From: Alphaproteobacteria bacterium
GTDB lineage: Bacteria > Pseudomonadota > Alphaproteobacteria > CACIAM-22H2
Assembly (NCBI GenBank): GCA_016793165.1
Contig: JAEULA010000051.1
Location: 62,001-126,000, forward strand
Length of the DNA stretch: 64,000 nt
Reading direction: 5' to 3'
This document shows positions 26,108 to 36,055 of the stretch, piece by piece. The notes beneath the pieces were generated by a model that searched no databases, was not told where the DNA came from, and worked only from the letters and a program-made list of their open reading frames with translations. The first letter of the stretch is position 1. Each line of letters begins with the position of its first letter. The translations under genes were made by a program, and so were the position numbers.

Positions 26108-26866
26108 TCACTCTAGCACCTCCGCCAATGTCGCCGTCAGCAGCGCCAGGTCCGGATCGCGCGACAGCCGGTGGTCGCCGTCCTTGACGAAGATGCAGCG
26201 CACGTCGTCGCCGGCGAGCTTCTCCGCCAGCGTCAGCGACCGCTGCCAGGGGACGTCGGGATCGCGCTGGCCGTGCAGCAGCCGCACCGGCCCGGTGAAG
26301 TCGATCGGGCCGCGCAGCAGCAGATGCCGGCGGCCGTCGTCGATCAGGGCCTTGGTGATGGCGTAGGGATCGTCGCCGTAGTTGTTGGTCTCGTAGATGA
26401 CGCCCTCGGTCTCCAGCATCATTCGGGCCGGCTCCTCCATCTGCTGCCAGATGAGGTCCTCGGTGAAGTCGGGCGCGGCCGCGATACCGATCAGCGCGCG
26501 CACGCGCTCGGGCCGGGCCAACGCCACGTTGAGCATGATCCAGCCGCCCATGCTCGAGCCGATCAGCACCAGCGGGCCCTCGGTCAGGCGATCGATGGCG
26601 GCGAGCGCGTCCTCGGTCCACAGGCCGACGGTGCCGGCCTCGAAATCGCCGCCGGACTCGCCGTGGCCCTGGTAGTCGAAGCGCAGGCAGGCCTGGCCGC
26701 GCGCCGCGCAGAACGCGTCGACCGAGCTCGCCTTGCTGCCGCTCATGTCCGACTTGAAGCCGCCCAGGAAGACGACGGTGGGAGACTTGCCGGGTCGGCG
26801 GCGATAGGCGATAGAGACCTCGCCTGCACGCGGGATTCGACCTATTTCCTCGGGGGCTGGCGGCAT
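26108..26866 (-). CDS. Alpha/beta hydrolase
   Basis: 252 residues from the ATG at 26866; a GTG at 26920 would add 18 residues but would overlap the divergent gene's start. The nucleophile elbow is LIGSSMGGW. RFDYQGHGESGG is the usual segment before the lid. The acid (LHGQRDPDVPW) and histidine (VKDGDHRLS) follow in order. It resembles the YdeN/acylpeptide-type esterase group often called palmitoyl-protein thioesterase-like. The substrate is unknown. It precedes the Rieske oxygenase gene on the same strand and is divergent from a glycosyltransferase gene. Confidence 0.85.
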   Translation of the reverse strand: MPPAPEEIGRIPRAGEVSIAYRRRPGKSPTVVFLGGFKSDMSGSKASSVDAFCAARGQACLRFDYQGHGESGGDFEAGTVGLWTEDALAAIDRLTEGPLVLIGSSMGGWIMLNVALARPERVRALIGIAAAPDFTEDLIWQQMEEPARMMLETEGVIYETNNYGDDPYAITKALIDDGRRHLLLRGPIDFTGPVRLLHGQRDPDVPWQRSLTLAEKLAGDDVRCIFVKDGDHRLSRDPDLALLTATLAEVLE

Positions 26867-26910
26867 CGGAACCGGTTCTTCCAGGTCAGGACGAAGGGCA
26901 AGAAGAGTTC

Positions 26911-28137
26911 GTGGCGACACCGCAACCTATCACGGCGACGAGCGCCTCCACACCCAGCGCGCGGTTCCTCGCCGCGACCGGGCCGACGGTGCTCCAGGTC
27001 CTGCCCGCCCTGCATACCGGCGGCGTCGAGCGCGGGACCTGCGACATGGCCGCGGCGATCATGGACGCCGGCTGGCGTGCCGTCGTGGCGTCGGCGGGCG
27101 GGCCGATGACCCGCGAGCTCGAGCGCGCCGGCGCGCTGCACGTGACGTTGCCGCTCGACACCAAGAATCCGCTCTCGATGCGCTCGAATGCGAGCAAGCT
27201 GGTCGAGCTGATCGAGCGCTGGAAGATCGATCTCGTCCATGCCCGCAGCCGCGCCCCGGCCTGGAGCGCCTTCTGGGCGACCGAGCGCGCCGGGGTGCCG
27301 CTGATCACGACGTTCCACGGCACCTACAACATCCAGAACGCCTTCAAGCGCCAGTACAACGCGGTGATGACCAAGGGCGTGCGCGTCATCGCGATCTCGG
27401 AGTTCATCAGCGAGCACATGCTGGCCGAATACGGCTGCGAAATGGACCGCGTGCGGGTGATCCCGCGCGGCGTCGACATTCGCAGCTTCGATCCCGATGC
27501 CGTGAAGCCGGAACGCGTGATCAAGCTGTCGCGCGACTGGCGCCTGACCGACGGGCTGCCGGTGATCATGCTTCCCGGGCGGCTCACCCGATGGAAGGGC
27601 CAGACCGTGCTGATCGACGCGATGGCGCGGCTCGGCCGGCGCGACGTCCAGGCCGTGCTGGTCGGCGCCGACCAGGGCCGCACGGCCTATCGCGAGGAGC
27701 TCGAGCAGCGCATCGGCAAGTACGGGCTCGAGGGCATCGTGCGCATCGTCGATCACTGCAGCGACATGCCGGCGGCCTACATGCTCGCCGACGTCGTCGT
27801 CTCGGCCTCGACCGACCCCGAGGCCTTCGGGCGCGTGGTCGCCGAGGCCGGCGCGATGGGCCGGCCGATCATCGTCAGCGGCCATGGCGGCGCGCGCGAG
27901 ATCGTCATCGACGGCGAGACCGGCTGGCTGACGCCGCCGGCGGACTCCAGCGCGCTGGCCGAGGCGCTGGCGCATGCGCTGACGCTGCCGCCGGCGACGC
28001 GGCACGCCTTGGCGTCGCGCGCCATGGCGCATGTGCGCGAGCGCTACACCAAGGAAAAGATGTGCGCCGCGACGCTGGGCGTCTACGAGGAGGTCCTCGG
28101 CGCGACCCGGGGCGCGGACGGCGCCGCGCGCGCGTGA
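26911..28137 (+). CDS. Glycosyltransferase family 4 protein
   Basis: 408 residues from a GTG at 26911. The N-terminal GT-B domain begins VLQVLPALHTGGVERGTCDMA, a typical acceptor loop. The C-terminal domain has the GT4 donor motif, E-x7-E in EAFGRVVAEAGAMGRP, plus RLTRWKGQTVLIDA. GT4 enzymes are retaining transferases of lipopolysaccharide, capsule and related glycans. Its stop overlaps the GTG start of a GT9 gene by four bases (GTGA), so the two are translationally coupled and likely act on the same surface glycan. Confidence 0.93.
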   Translation: MATPQPITATSASTPSARFLAATGPTVLQVLPALHTGGVERGTCDMAAAIMDAGWRAVVASAGGPMTRELERAGALHVTLPLDTKNPLSMRSNASKLVELIERWKIDLVHARSRAPAWSAFWATERAGVPLITTFHGTYNIQNAFKRQYNAVMTKGVRVIAISEFISEHMLAEYGCEMDRVRVIPRGVDIRSFDPDAVKPERVIKLSRDWRLTDGLPVIMLPGRLTRWKGQTVLIDAMARLGRRDVQAVLVGADQGRTAYREELEQRIGKYGLEGIVRIVDHCSDMPAAYMLADVVVSASTDPEAFGRVVAEAGAMGRPIIVSGHGGAREIVIDGETGWLTPPADSSALAEALAHALTLPPATRHALASRAMAHVRERYTKEKMCAATLGVYEEVLGATRGADGAARA

Positions 28138-29090
28138 CCCTCGGCGCGATCCTCGTCATCAAGCTCGGCGCGCTCGGCGACGTCGCGCAGGCCTTCGGCG
28201 CCTTCCAGGCGATCCGCCGCCACCATGCCGGCGCGAAGATCGTGCTGCTGACGACTCCGCCCTTCGCCAAGCTGCTCGCGCCCAGCCCGTGGTTCGACGA
28301 GGTCTGGATCGACGAGCGGCCGCCGGCGTGGCGTCTCGCCTGGCTCGGCTTGCGCGCGCGGATCCGCGCGGCGCGCTTCGCGCGGATCTACGACCTGCAG
28401 ACGACGAGTCGCTCGGACTGGTATTTCCGCATGCTGGGTCCCGGCGCGCGGCCGGAATGGGTCGGCACCGCACCGGGCGCCTCGCATCGCCATGTCGACC
28501 CGCGGCGCGACTTGCTCCACAACTACGACCGGCTCGGGGCGCAGCTGGCGCTGGCGGGGATCGCGTCGATCCCGCCGCCGGATCTGTCCTGGCTCGATGC
28601 CGACCTGTCGCGATTCGGGCTGCCGGCGCACTTCGGTCTGCTGGTGCCGGGGACCTCGGCGCATCGCGCGATCAAGCGCTGGCCGACGCCGAACTTCGCG
28701 GCGATCGCGGCGCTCCTCGACGCCCGCGGCATCACGCCCGTCGTGGTCGGCGGCGGGGACGAGCGCGACCTTGCCGCGGCGATCCGGGCGGTGTGCCCGG
28801 CGGCCCGCGATCTCACCGGCACCACTTCCATCCCCGAGCTCGCGGCGCTGGGGCGCAAGGCGGCGATCGCGATCGGCAACGACACCGGTCCGATGCATCT
28901 GATCGCGGAGACGCGCACGCCGACGCTCATGCTCATGAGCCGCGAGAGCAACCCGGCGCATTGCGCGCCGCGCGGCCCCGCCGCGCGCTGGCTGCGCCGC
29001 GACTTCATCAAGGACCTGCCGGTCGCCGACGTGGAAGCGGCGATCGCGGAACTGCTGGCGAACGACGGGAAGAAGGAGGGATCGGGATGA
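28134..29090 (+). CDS. Glycosyltransferase family 9 (heptosyltransferase-like)
   Basis: 318 residues from the GTG at 28134, which overlaps the preceding stop. It opens ILVIKLGALGDVAQAFGAFQAI, the hallmark start of LPS heptosyltransferases. It keeps the donor-site segment IGNDTGPMHLIAE near residue 245 (D-x-G-x-x-H). GT9 enzymes add heptose or other sugars to the LPS inner core at the inner membrane. It follows a GT4 gene and overlaps an SDR gene (ATGA), forming a three-gene unit. The sugar is not determinable. Confidence 0.93.
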   Translation: MTLGAILVIKLGALGDVAQAFGAFQAIRRHHAGAKIVLLTTPPFAKLLAPSPWFDEVWIDERPPAWRLAWLGLRARIRAARFARIYDLQTTSRSDWYFRMLGPGARPEWVGTAPGASHRHVDPRRDLLHNYDRLGAQLALAGIASIPPPDLSWLDADLSRFGLPAHFGLLVPGTSAHRAIKRWPTPNFAAIAALLDARGITPVVVGGGDERDLAAAIRAVCPAARDLTGTTSIPELAALGRKAAIAIGNDTGPMHLIAETRTPTLMLMSRESNPAHCAPRGPAARWLRRDFIKDLPVADVEAAIAELLANDGKKEGSG

Positions 29091-29878
29091 GTCGACTCAA
29101 GGACCGTGCGGCGCTCGTGTTCGGCGCGGGTTCGGTGGGGCCGGGCTGGGGCAACGGCAAGGCGTCGGCGGTCGCCTATGCGCGCGCCGGCGCGAAGGTC
29201 GTCTGCGTCGACGTCGCCGAGGCCGCGGCCGCCGAGACCGTCGCGATCATTCGCGCCGAGGGCGGGGTCGCCGAGGCGGCGGTCTGCGACGTGACGAAGG
29301 AGGACCAGGTCGCCGCCACGGTGGCGCGGACCGTCGCACTGTTCGGCCGGCTCGACATTCTCCACAACAATGTCGGCCATGCCGGGATGGGCGGGCCGCC
29401 GGACCTGACCGAGGCGCAGTGGCAGCGCGAGCTCGACCTTAACGTCACCGGCATGTTCCTGGCCTGCCGCCACGCCATCCCCGTGATGCTGGCCGCCGGC
29501 AAGGGCGTGATCACCAACATCTCGTCCGTGGCCGGGATCCGCTACACGGGCTACCCGTATGTCAGCTACTACGCGGCCAAGGGCGCGGTGAACCAGTTCA
29601 CCGTCGGCGTGGCACTGCAGTACGCGCGCCAGGGGATCCGCTGCAACGCGATCCTGCCCGGGCTGATGGAGACGCCGCTGATCTTCCAGCAGATCTCCGG
29701 CCAATACGCCTCCGCCGAGGAGATGGTCCGCGCCCGCCACGAAGCCTCGCCCACGGGGCGGATGGGGACCGGATGGGACATCGCCAATGCGGCGGTCTTC
29801 CTGGCCAGCGACGAAGCCGGGTACATCAACGCGGTCTGCCTGCCGGTCGATGGCGGCCTGACCGCGCGCTGCGCCTGA
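29087..29878 (+). CDS. Short-chain dehydrogenase/reductase
   Basis: 263 residues from the ATG at 29087, preceded by AAGGAGGG at six bases and overlapping the GT9 stop as ATGA. The cofactor turn is [16 protein letters not shown], longer than the usual TGxxxGIG and typical of a clade with GPGWGNG. HNNVG, the catalytic Ser (NISSVAG) and Tyr-x3-Lys (YYAAK) are intact. It ends [10 protein letters not shown]. The substrate is unknown; coupling to the glycosyltransferases could reflect convenience of transcription rather than a shared pathway. Confidence 0.93.
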   Translation: MSRLKDRAALVFGAGSVGPGWGNGKASAVAYARAGAKVVCVDVAEAAAAETVAIIRAEGGVAEAAVCDVTKEDQVAATVARTVALFGRLDILHNNVGHAGMGGPPDLTEAQWQRELDLNVTGMFLACRHAIPVMLAAGKGVITNISSVAGIRYTGYPYVSYYAAKGAVNQFTVGVALQYARQGIRCNAILPGLMETPLIFQQISGQYASAEEMVRARHEASPTGRMGTGWDIANAAVFLASDEAGYINAVCLPVDGGLTARCA

Positions 29879-29898
29879 GGCGGAATGCCGCTTCGGCC

Positions 29899-29933
29899 GG
29901 GCCGGCAAGGGTTGAAGCCCTGCCGGCCGGCCC
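29899..29933 (+). terminator. Hairpin between the SDR gene and thrS
   Basis: GGGCCGGCA(A)GGG pairs with CCCTGCCGGC(CGG)CCC with one bulged A and a short loop. It may end the glycosyltransferase-SDR transcript. It overlaps the -35 region of the proposed thrS promoter. There is no T tract. Confidence 0.45.
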
Positions 29934-29940
29934 GTATGGT
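29912..29940 (+). promoter_or_regulatory. Sigma-70 promoter of thrS-infC
   Basis: TTGAAG (29912-29917) and TATGGT (29935-29940) are 17 bp apart. The bases after the -10, CCGCGCCTTCC, are identical to those after the -10 of the rpmI promoter at 37311. A short leader of about 24 nt leads to the thrS ATG at 29971. Confidence 0.65.
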
Positions 29941-29970
29941 CCGCGCCTTCCCCTGGAACAGGACAGGACC

Positions 29971-31902
29971 ATGGTCTCGATCAAGCTGCCCGACGGCAGC
30001 GTGAAGCAGTTCGCGGCGGCGCCGTCCGGCCTGGACGTCGCGCAGTCGATCGGTGCCGGCCTCGCCAAGGCCGCCCTCGCCATCAAGGTTGACGGCGAGC
30101 TCCGCGACCTGACGCGCCCGATCGAGTCCGATGCCGGAATCGAGATCGTGACGGCCCGGTCGCCGGACGCGCTGGCGCTGCTGCGCCACGATGCGGCGCA
30201 CGTGCTGGCCGAGGCCGTGCAGGAGCTGTGGCCGGGAACCCAGATCACCTTCGGCCCCTCGACCGAGGACGGCTTCTATTACGATTTCGGCCGCGCCGAG
30301 CCGTTCAGCCCGGACGATTTCCCGAAGATCGAGGCGAAGATGCGCGAGATCGTCGACCGCGACGAAAAGATCGTGCGCGAGATCTGGGACCGCGACCGGA
30401 TGAAGGCCTACTTCATCGAGCACGGCGAGAGCTTCAAGGCGGAATGGGTCGACTCGATCCCGAAGGACGAGGAGATCTCGGTCTACCGCCAGGGCCAGTG
30501 GCTCGACATGTGCACCGGGCCGCACCTGCCGTCGACCGGCAAGCTCGGCAAGCACTTCAAGCTGATGAAGGTGTCCGGGACCTACTGGCGCGGCGATGCG
30601 AAGAACGCGCAGCTGCAGCGCATCTACGGCACCGTCTTCGCGACCAAGGAGGCGCTCGAGGCCCACCTCAAGCAGATCGAGGAGGCCGAGAAGCGCGACC
30701 ACCGCAAGCTCGGCAAGGAGATGCAGCTCTTCCACATCCAGGAAGAGGCGGTGGGCTCGGTGTTCTGGCACCCGAAGGGCTGGGCGCTGTATCGCGCGCT
30801 CGAGCGCTACATGCGCGACCGCCTCGAGGACGACGGCTATGTCGAGGTGAAGACGCCGCAGGTGCTCGATCGCGTGCTGTGGGAGCGCTCGGGCCACTGG
30901 GACAAGTACAAGGACGCGATGTTCGCGGCGCGGCCGCGCTCCGAGAACGCGGAGGAGGACCGCCTCTACGCGCTCAAGCCGATGAACTGCCCGGGGCACG
31001 TGCAGGTCTTCCGCCAGGGGCTGAAGAGCTACCGCGACCTGCCGCTGCGCATCGCCGAATTCGGCGCCTGCCATCGCTTCGAGCCCTCGGGGGCCCTGCA
31101 CGGGATCATGCGCGTGCGCGCCTTCACCCAGGACGACGCGCACATCTTCTGCACCGAGGACCAGATCACCGCGGAGTCGGTGAAGTTCTGCACCCTGCTG
31201 CGGTCCGTCTATCGCGACCTCGGCTTCGAGGACATCCGCATCAAGTTCTCGGACCGCCCGGCCGAGCGCGCCGGCGACGATGCGATCTGGGACAAGGCCG
31301 AGGCGGCGCTCGAGGCCGCGGCCAAGGCGGCGGGGCTCGAGACCGTCCGCAACCCGGGCGAGGGCGCCTTCTACGGCCCGAAGCTCGAGTTCGTGCTGCG
31401 CGACGCCATCGGCCGCGACTGGCAGTGCGGCACCCTGCAGGTCGACTTCGTCCTGCCCGAGCGGCTCGATGCGACCTACATCGCCGAGGACGGCCAGAAG
31501 CACCGGCCGGTCATGCTGCACCGCGCCATCCTGGGGTCCTTCGAGCGGTTCATCGGGATCCTGATCGAGAACTATGCCGGCCGCTTCCCGCTGTGGATGG
31601 CGCCGACCCAGGTGGCGATCGCGACCATCGTGTCGGATGCCGACGACTACGCCCGCGAGATCGCCGCGACGCTCGCCCGGCACGGAATCCGCGCGGAGCT
31701 CGACCTGCGCAACGAGAAGATCGGCTACAAGGTGCGGGAGCACACCCTGGCCAAGACCCCCTATCTGTGGGCCCTGGGCCGGCGGGAGGCCGAGCAGCGC
31801 ACCGTGGCGATCCGCCGCCTCGGGAGCGAGGAGCAGCGTTCGCTTGCGCTCGATGAGGCCATCGCTACATTGCGCGACGAGGCGAAGGTCCCCAGCGCCT
31901 GA
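29971..31902 (+). CDS. thrS: Threonine--tRNA ligase
   Basis: 643 residues from the ATG at 29971, the normal length of bacterial ThrRS. Residues 1-60 are the TGS domain ([13 protein letters not shown]). The second domain carries the editing histidines HDAAH near residue 74 and the Cys of [12 protein letters not shown]. The class II core has [10 protein letters not shown] (zinc Cys and motif region), [19 protein letters not shown] (motif 2) and [21 protein letters not shown] (motif 3). The anticodon-binding domain begins [12 protein letters not shown]. It charges tRNA-Thr. infC follows 97 nt downstream. Confidence 0.98.
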   Translation: MVSIKLPDGSVKQFAAAPSGLDVAQSIGAGLAKAALAIKVDGELRDLTRPIESDAGIEIVTARSPDALALLRHDAAHVLAEAVQELWPGTQITFGPSTEDGFYYDFGRAEPFSPDDFPKIEAKMREIVDRDEKIVREIWDRDRMKAYFIEHGESFKAEWVDSIPKDEEISVYRQGQWLDMCTGPHLPSTGKLGKHFKLMKVSGTYWRGDAKNAQLQRIYGTVFATKEALEAHLKQIEEAEKRDHRKLGKEMQLFHIQEEAVGSVFWHPKGWALYRALERYMRDRLEDDGYVEVKTPQVLDRVLWERSGHWDKYKDAMFAARPRSENAEEDRLYALKPMNCPGHVQVFRQGLKSYRDLPLRIAEFGACHRFEPSGALHGIMRVRAFTQDDAHIFCTEDQITAESVKFCTLLRSVYRDLGFEDIRIKFSDRPAERAGDDAIWDKAEAALEAAAKAAGLETVRNPGEGAFYGPKLEFVLRDAIGRDWQCGTLQVDFVLPERLDATYIAEDGQKHRPVMLHRAILGSFERFIGILIENYAGRFPLWMAPTQVAIATIVSDADDYAREIAATLARHGIRAELDLRNEKIGYKVREHTLAKTPYLWALGRREAEQRTVAIRRLGSEEQRSLALDEAIATLRDEAKVPSA

Positions 31903-31999
31903 AGCCACTGAAGCCGCCCCCATGGGGGCCGTGTGACAGCGACCGGAGCCAACCGGCGCGCCACCTGACCGGGATCGGCTGCAAACAAGGAGAAGTTCT

Positions 32000-32533
32000 A
32001 TCGCACGTCCGTCCATGGAAGCGCCCGCCAAGGGTGGCCCGCGCGTCAACGACCAGATCGAGGCCGCGCAGGTGCGTTTGATCGATGCCCGCGGCGAGAT
32101 GCTCGGGGTCGTCTCGCTCTATCAGGCGCTCGCGATCGCGGATGAGTCGGGGCTCGACCTCGTCGAGATCTCGCCCAACGCGGAGCCGCCGGTCTGCAAG
32201 GTTCTCGACTTCGGCAAGTACAAGTACGAGCTGCAGAAGAAGGAGAACGAGGCGCGCAAGAAGCAGAAGGTCATCGAGATCAAGGAGATCAAGATGCGCC
32301 CCGGCATCGACGATCACGACTACGACGTGAAGATGCGCGCGATGCAGCGCTTCATCGCCGAAGGGGACAAGGTCAAGATCACGCTGCGCTTCCGCGGCCG
32401 CGAGATGGTCCATCAGGATCTCGGCGCCAAGGTGCTCGATCGCGTGCGCGTCGATCTCGGCGAGACGATCAAGGTCGAGTCGTCGCCGCGAATGGAAGGC
32501 CGCCAGATGACGATGGTCATCGCGCCGAAGTGA
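32000..32533 (+). CDS. infC: Translation initiation factor IF-3, apparent AUC start
   Basis: 177 residues if translation starts at ATC 32000. The only good Shine-Dalgarno sequence, AGGAG at 31988-31992, is seven bases from this ATC but 22 from the first in-frame ATG at 32015. The extra residues (x-ARPS) match the usual start of alphaproteobacterial IF-3. Non-AUG starts (AUU in E. coli) let IF-3 repress its own mRNA. The N-terminal domain ([17 protein letters not shown]...[24 protein letters not shown]) and C-terminal domain ([24 protein letters not shown]) are complete. IF-3 blocks subunit joining and checks the initiator tRNA. Confidence 0.95.
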   Translation: MARPSMEAPAKGGPRVNDQIEAAQVRLIDARGEMLGVVSLYQALAIADESGLDLVEISPNAEPPVCKVLDFGKYKYELQKKENEARKKQKVIEIKEIKMRPGIDDHDYDVKMRAMQRFIAEGDKVKITLRFRGREMVHQDLGAKVLDRVRVDLGETIKVESSPRMEGRQMTMVIAPK

Positions 32534-32568
32534 CGTCCGGCGGGCCCGGCCCGCGACGCGAGTTCGCT

Positions 32569-32606
32569 GCACCCCGCCGATTCCCGTCGGCGGGGTGCCT
32601 CGTTTT
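32569..32606 (+). terminator. Intrinsic terminator after infC
   Basis: GCACCCCGCCGA (32569-32580) and TCGGCGGGGTGC (32587-32598) form a perfect 12-pair stem with a six-base loop, followed by CTCGTTTT. It is 36 nt after the infC stop and closes the thrS-infC operon, isolating it from the next gene at 32772. Confidence 0.92.
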
Positions 32607-32771
32607 CGGGCCCCCGACGCCCGGAGGCGGCCTCGAGTCGCCGCTGCCGGCGCGTCGGCGCGACGACCCGGGCGGGGCCGCCCGCCGAGCCGGCCCGGAC
32701 CGGCGCCATCCGTGCACGTACCGCCCGCAGCCGCGTCGCTGCGATTGCGTTTGGTCGGCGGTCGCGATCGA

Positions 32772-34895
32772 ATGCGGCTCCCCCCGTCATCCCTGCGGAA
32801 GGCTCGCGTGCTCGCCTTGCTCTATGCCGTGGTCATCTTCGGCAACGCCTTCCTCCTGTTCCTCGTCCAGCCGCTGATCGGCAAGGCGATCCTGCCGTGG
32901 TTCGGCGGATCCGCGTCGGTGTGGACGATCTGCATGCTGTTCTTCCAGGCGGTGCTGCTCGGCGGCTATGCGCTGGCGCACGTGATCGCCCAGCATCTTG
33001 CGCCGCGCGGCCAGGGCCTCGTGCAGCTCGGGCTGATCGCCGCGAGCCTGCTCACGCTGCCGATCGTGCCGGCTGCGGCGCTGAAGCCGGTCGGGGACAG
33101 CGAGCCGATCCTCGCCATCCTCACGCTGCTCGCGGTCAGCGTCGGCCTGCCCTATCTCGTGCTCGCGACGACGAGCCCGCTGCTGCAGCGCTGGTTCGCC
33201 GCGGACCTGCCGGGGCGGTCGCCCTATCGGCTGTTCGCCCTGTCGAACCTCGCGTCGATGCTCGCCCTCGTCGGCTATCCGTTCCTGGTCGAGCCGGCCT
33301 TCGCGCTGCGCGTGCAGCAGGTCGGCTGGTCCTGGGCCTATGCGGCGATCGCGCTGCCATTCGCCGGCCTGGCCCTGCGGCGCGCGTTGCGCGGCGGCGC
33401 TGCCGTCCGCCGGGCGGGATCCGCGCCGGACGCGACGGCGCCGGCCCAGGTGCTGCTGTGGGTCGCGCTCGCGGCGACGCCGTCGATCCTCCTGCTCGCG
33501 GTCACCAGCCAGCTCACGCAGAACGTCGCGCCGGTGCCGCTGCTCTGGCTCGCGCCGCTCACGCTGTATCTCGCCAGCTTCATCCTCTGCTTCGAGAGCG
33601 AGCGCTGGTATCGCCGCGGCCTGTTCCTCGCGCTGTTCCCGGTCGCGCTGCTCGGGCTCGCCTTCCTGCCGCTGGTCGATCTCGACGACTGGCCGATGGC
33701 GGCGGTCGTGCCGAGCTACCTCGTCGCGGCCTTCGTCGTGTTCATGGTCTGCCATGGCGAGCTCGCGCGCCGGCGACCGCCGCCGGCGATCCTGACGCGT
33801 TATTACCTGTGGATCTCATTCGGCGGCGCGCTCGGCGGGATCGCGGTGGGCATCGTCGCGCCGCGCGTCTTCGACGCCGACCACGATCTCGCGGTGGCGG
33901 TCTTCCTTGCCGCACTCGCCGTCGTCGGCGCCCAGGCACCGGACTGGCGGGCGCTCGCGCCGGCCGGCCGCGGCCGCCGCCTGATGTTGCAGTCCGGGGC
34001 GCTGCTGGCCGCCTTTGCGGTGATGCTGGTCGTTCTTCGCGACGCGCAGACCGAGAACGCGCTGCTCTCCGTGCGCAACTTCTACGGCACGCTGCACATC
34101 GAGGAGGAGGGCGAGGCGGGCGATCCCGACGAGAAGCGCCAGCTCTTCCACGGCCGGATCATGCACGGCGAGCAGTACCTCGCCGCGGCGCGCCGGCGGC
34201 AGGTCACGAGCTACTACACCGCCAGCAGCGGGATCGGCATCGCGCTCGAGGCGACGCGCCGCGCCGGCGAGCCGCAGCGCATCGGCGTGATCGGGCTCGG
34301 TGCCGGCGTGCTCGCCGCGGCGGGCCGCGCGGGCGACGTCGTCCGCTACTACGAGATCAATCCGCTGGTCGTCCAGCTGGCGAACAGCCAGTTCACCTTC
34401 CTCAAGGATGCCGCGGCGAAGGTCGAGCTGGCGCTGGGCGATGCGCGGCTGGTGCTGGAGCGCGAGGCGCCGCAGCGCTTCGACGTGCTCGCGGTCGACG
34501 CCTTCACCGGCGACGCCATCCCCGTGCACCTGCTGACCGAGGAGGCGATCGCGCTGTACCTGCGGCATCTGCGCGAGGACGGCCTGCTCGTGGTGCACGT
34601 GTCGAACAAGTATCTCGATCTCGCGCCGCTCGTGCGGCTCGCGGCCGGGAAGCTGGGCTGGGAGGCGCAGCTCGTCGACGACGAGGGCGACGACGATGAC
34701 GACGAGGGCGAGGGCGGCACGAGCGGCTCCTCCGGCTCGAGCTGGGTCATCGTCGCCAAGGACCCCGGCCGCTTCGCCGTCGGCCGCCTCGGCGACGAGG
34801 CCGAGGCGATCGAGGTGCCGGCCGGCCTCAAGCCGTGGCGCGACGACTACTCCAGCCTGTTCGCGGTGCTGCGCCGGCCCGGCGCGGACGAATAG
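32772..34895 (+). CDS. Membrane-fused spermidine-synthase-like protein
   Basis: 707 residues from the ATG at 32772. The first ~420 residues contain about ten hydrophobic segments and resemble the integral membrane half of fused MFS/spermidine synthase proteins (FLVQPLIGKAILPWFGGSASVWT is a hallmark). The last ~280 residues are a spermidine-synthase-type Rossmann domain: RIGVIGLGAGVLAAAGR, then EINPLV and FDVLAVDAFTGDAIPVHLLT. Whether it makes a polyamine is unproven for this family. An acidic and serine-rich insertion (DDEGDDDDDEGEGG, then TSGSSGSS) lies near residue 640. It is a single gene between infC and a MetX-like gene. Confidence 0.9.
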   Translation: MRLPPSSLRKARVLALLYAVVIFGNAFLLFLVQPLIGKAILPWFGGSASVWTICMLFFQAVLLGGYALAHVIAQHLAPRGQGLVQLGLIAASLLTLPIVPAAALKPVGDSEPILAILTLLAVSVGLPYLVLATTSPLLQRWFAADLPGRSPYRLFALSNLASMLALVGYPFLVEPAFALRVQQVGWSWAYAAIALPFAGLALRRALRGGAAVRRAGSAPDATAPAQVLLWVALAATPSILLLAVTSQLTQNVAPVPLLWLAPLTLYLASFILCFESERWYRRGLFLALFPVALLGLAFLPLVDLDDWPMAAVVPSYLVAAFVVFMVCHGELARRRPPPAILTRYYLWISFGGALGGIAVGIVAPRVFDADHDLAVAVFLAALAVVGAQAPDWRALAPAGRGRRLMLQSGALLAAFAVMLVVLRDAQTENALLSVRNFYGTLHIEEEGEAGDPDEKRQLFHGRIMHGEQYLAAARRRQVTSYYTASSGIGIALEATRRAGEPQRIGVIGLGAGVLAAAGRAGDVVRYYEINPLVVQLANSQFTFLKDAAAKVELALGDARLVLEREAPQRFDVLAVDAFTGDAIPVHLLTEEAIALYLRHLREDGLLVVHVSNKYLDLAPLVRLAAGKLGWEAQLVDDEGDDDDDEGEGGTSGSSGSSWVIVAKDPGRFAVGRLGDEAEAIEVPAGLKPWRDDYSSLFAVLRRPGADE

Positions 34896-34919
34896 GCGGC
34901 CGCGCGCGACGCCGCCCCG

Positions 34920-35930
34920 TCACGCCGCGAGCAGCTCTCGCACGGCCTTCGCGATGAAGCGCTCGTCCTCCTTGTTGGCGGAGGGATTGCCGGCGCGATG
35001 GCCCCAGATCGACGGGATCGGCAGCAGCCGGCCGTTGGCGAGCTTCGGCACCTCGAGCGCGTTGTCGTCGACCTGGAAATAGAGGTCGGTGGCGCCCGGC
35101 ATCACCAGCGTCTTCGCCTTGATCGATCGCAGGGCCGCGTCCAGGTCGCCCTTGAACCGCTCGTTCGCGGCAATGTCGCCGGCCTGCCAGGTGAGCAGCT
35201 GCGCGAGCAGGTCGTTGGCGTCGCGGCGCTGGAAGTTGCCCTCCCAGCCCGAGACCAGGAAGTCCTCGAGCGAGGCGGCGCCGAGCTGCCGCCACAGCTC
35301 CTGGCGGTAGAAGCTCTGGCTCAGCGCCCAGCCGGCATAGATGCGGCCCATGGCGCGCAGGCCGGCCAGCGGCTGGCGCACGAACCAGCCGTTCTGCCAC
35401 GCGGGATCCGCCATCAGCGCCGACTTCACGCCCTCGAGGAAGACGAAGTTGTGCGGGCTGGTGCGCGCCGAGCCGCAGACGACGCAGGCGCGCGCGACCA
35501 TGTCGGGATACATCGACGCCCAGTGATAGGCCTGCTGCCCGCCCATCGACCAGCCGTAGACCAGCGCGATCCGGTCGATGCCGAAAACCTCGGTCAGCAG
35601 CCGGTGCTGGAGCTTCACGTTGTCGTGGGCCGTGACCAGCGGGAAGCGGCCGCGATCGAACGGCGCCGCGACGTTGCTCGGGCTCGTCGACAGCCCGTTG
35701 GTGAGCATGTTGGGGACGACGATCCAGTACTTCGCGGGATCGAGGATCCGGTCCGGCCCGATCAGCCATTCGATGTCGGTGTGCTGCGCCGAGTACGAGG
35801 TCGGGTAGACGACGACGTTCGACTTGTCCGGCGCCAGCGTGCCGTAGGTCTTGTAGACGAGCTTCGTACCGCGCAGCGTGATGCCGCTCTGCAGGACCAC
35901 GTTGCCGGCCTCGAACACCGCTTCGGACAT
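34920..35930 (-). CDS. MetX-like alpha/beta hydrolase (homoserine acetyltransferase superfamily)
   Basis: 336 residues from the ATG at 35930, with GGGGAG eight bases upstream; an ATG at 35954 would add eight residues. The nucleophile elbow is YGWSMGGQQAYHWA. The acid (PGATDLYF) and histidine (SIWGHRAGNP) follow. The overall plan is that of homoserine/serine O-acetyltransferases, but PNMLTNGLSTSPSN replaces the usual MetX oxyanion region, so it is probably a non-MetX member. The substrate is unknown. It converges with the spermidine-synthase-like gene and is divergent from an MFS gene. Confidence 0.8.
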   Translation of the reverse strand: MSEAVFEAGNVVLQSGITLRGTKLVYKTYGTLAPDKSNVVVYPTSYSAQHTDIEWLIGPDRILDPAKYWIVVPNMLTNGLSTSPSNVAAPFDRGRFPLVTAHDNVKLQHRLLTEVFGIDRIALVYGWSMGGQQAYHWASMYPDMVARACVVCGSARTSPHNFVFLEGVKSALMADPAWQNGWFVRQPLAGLRAMGRIYAGWALSQSFYRQELWRQLGAASLEDFLVSGWEGNFQRRDANDLLAQLLTWQAGDIAANERFKGDLDAALRSIKAKTLVMPGATDLYFQVDDNALEVPKLANGRLLPIPSIWGHRAGNPSANKEDERFIAKAVRELLAA

Positions 35931-36055
35931 CGCGCGCACTCCCCTGGTTGCCATCGGACGCGCAAGGATAGCCCGGAGGCGGGCCGGCGCACGCGTCGTC
36001 GCCGCGGCGCACGGCGGGCTGGCCGATCGATGCGCGCTGCGGGATCCTCGCTTCC

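Noticed and set aside
34920..35930. Calling the MetX-like gene homoserine O-acetyltransferase
   Set aside because: The fold and elbow fit, but the typical MetX oxyanion segment is not seen and there is no methionine-synthesis context.
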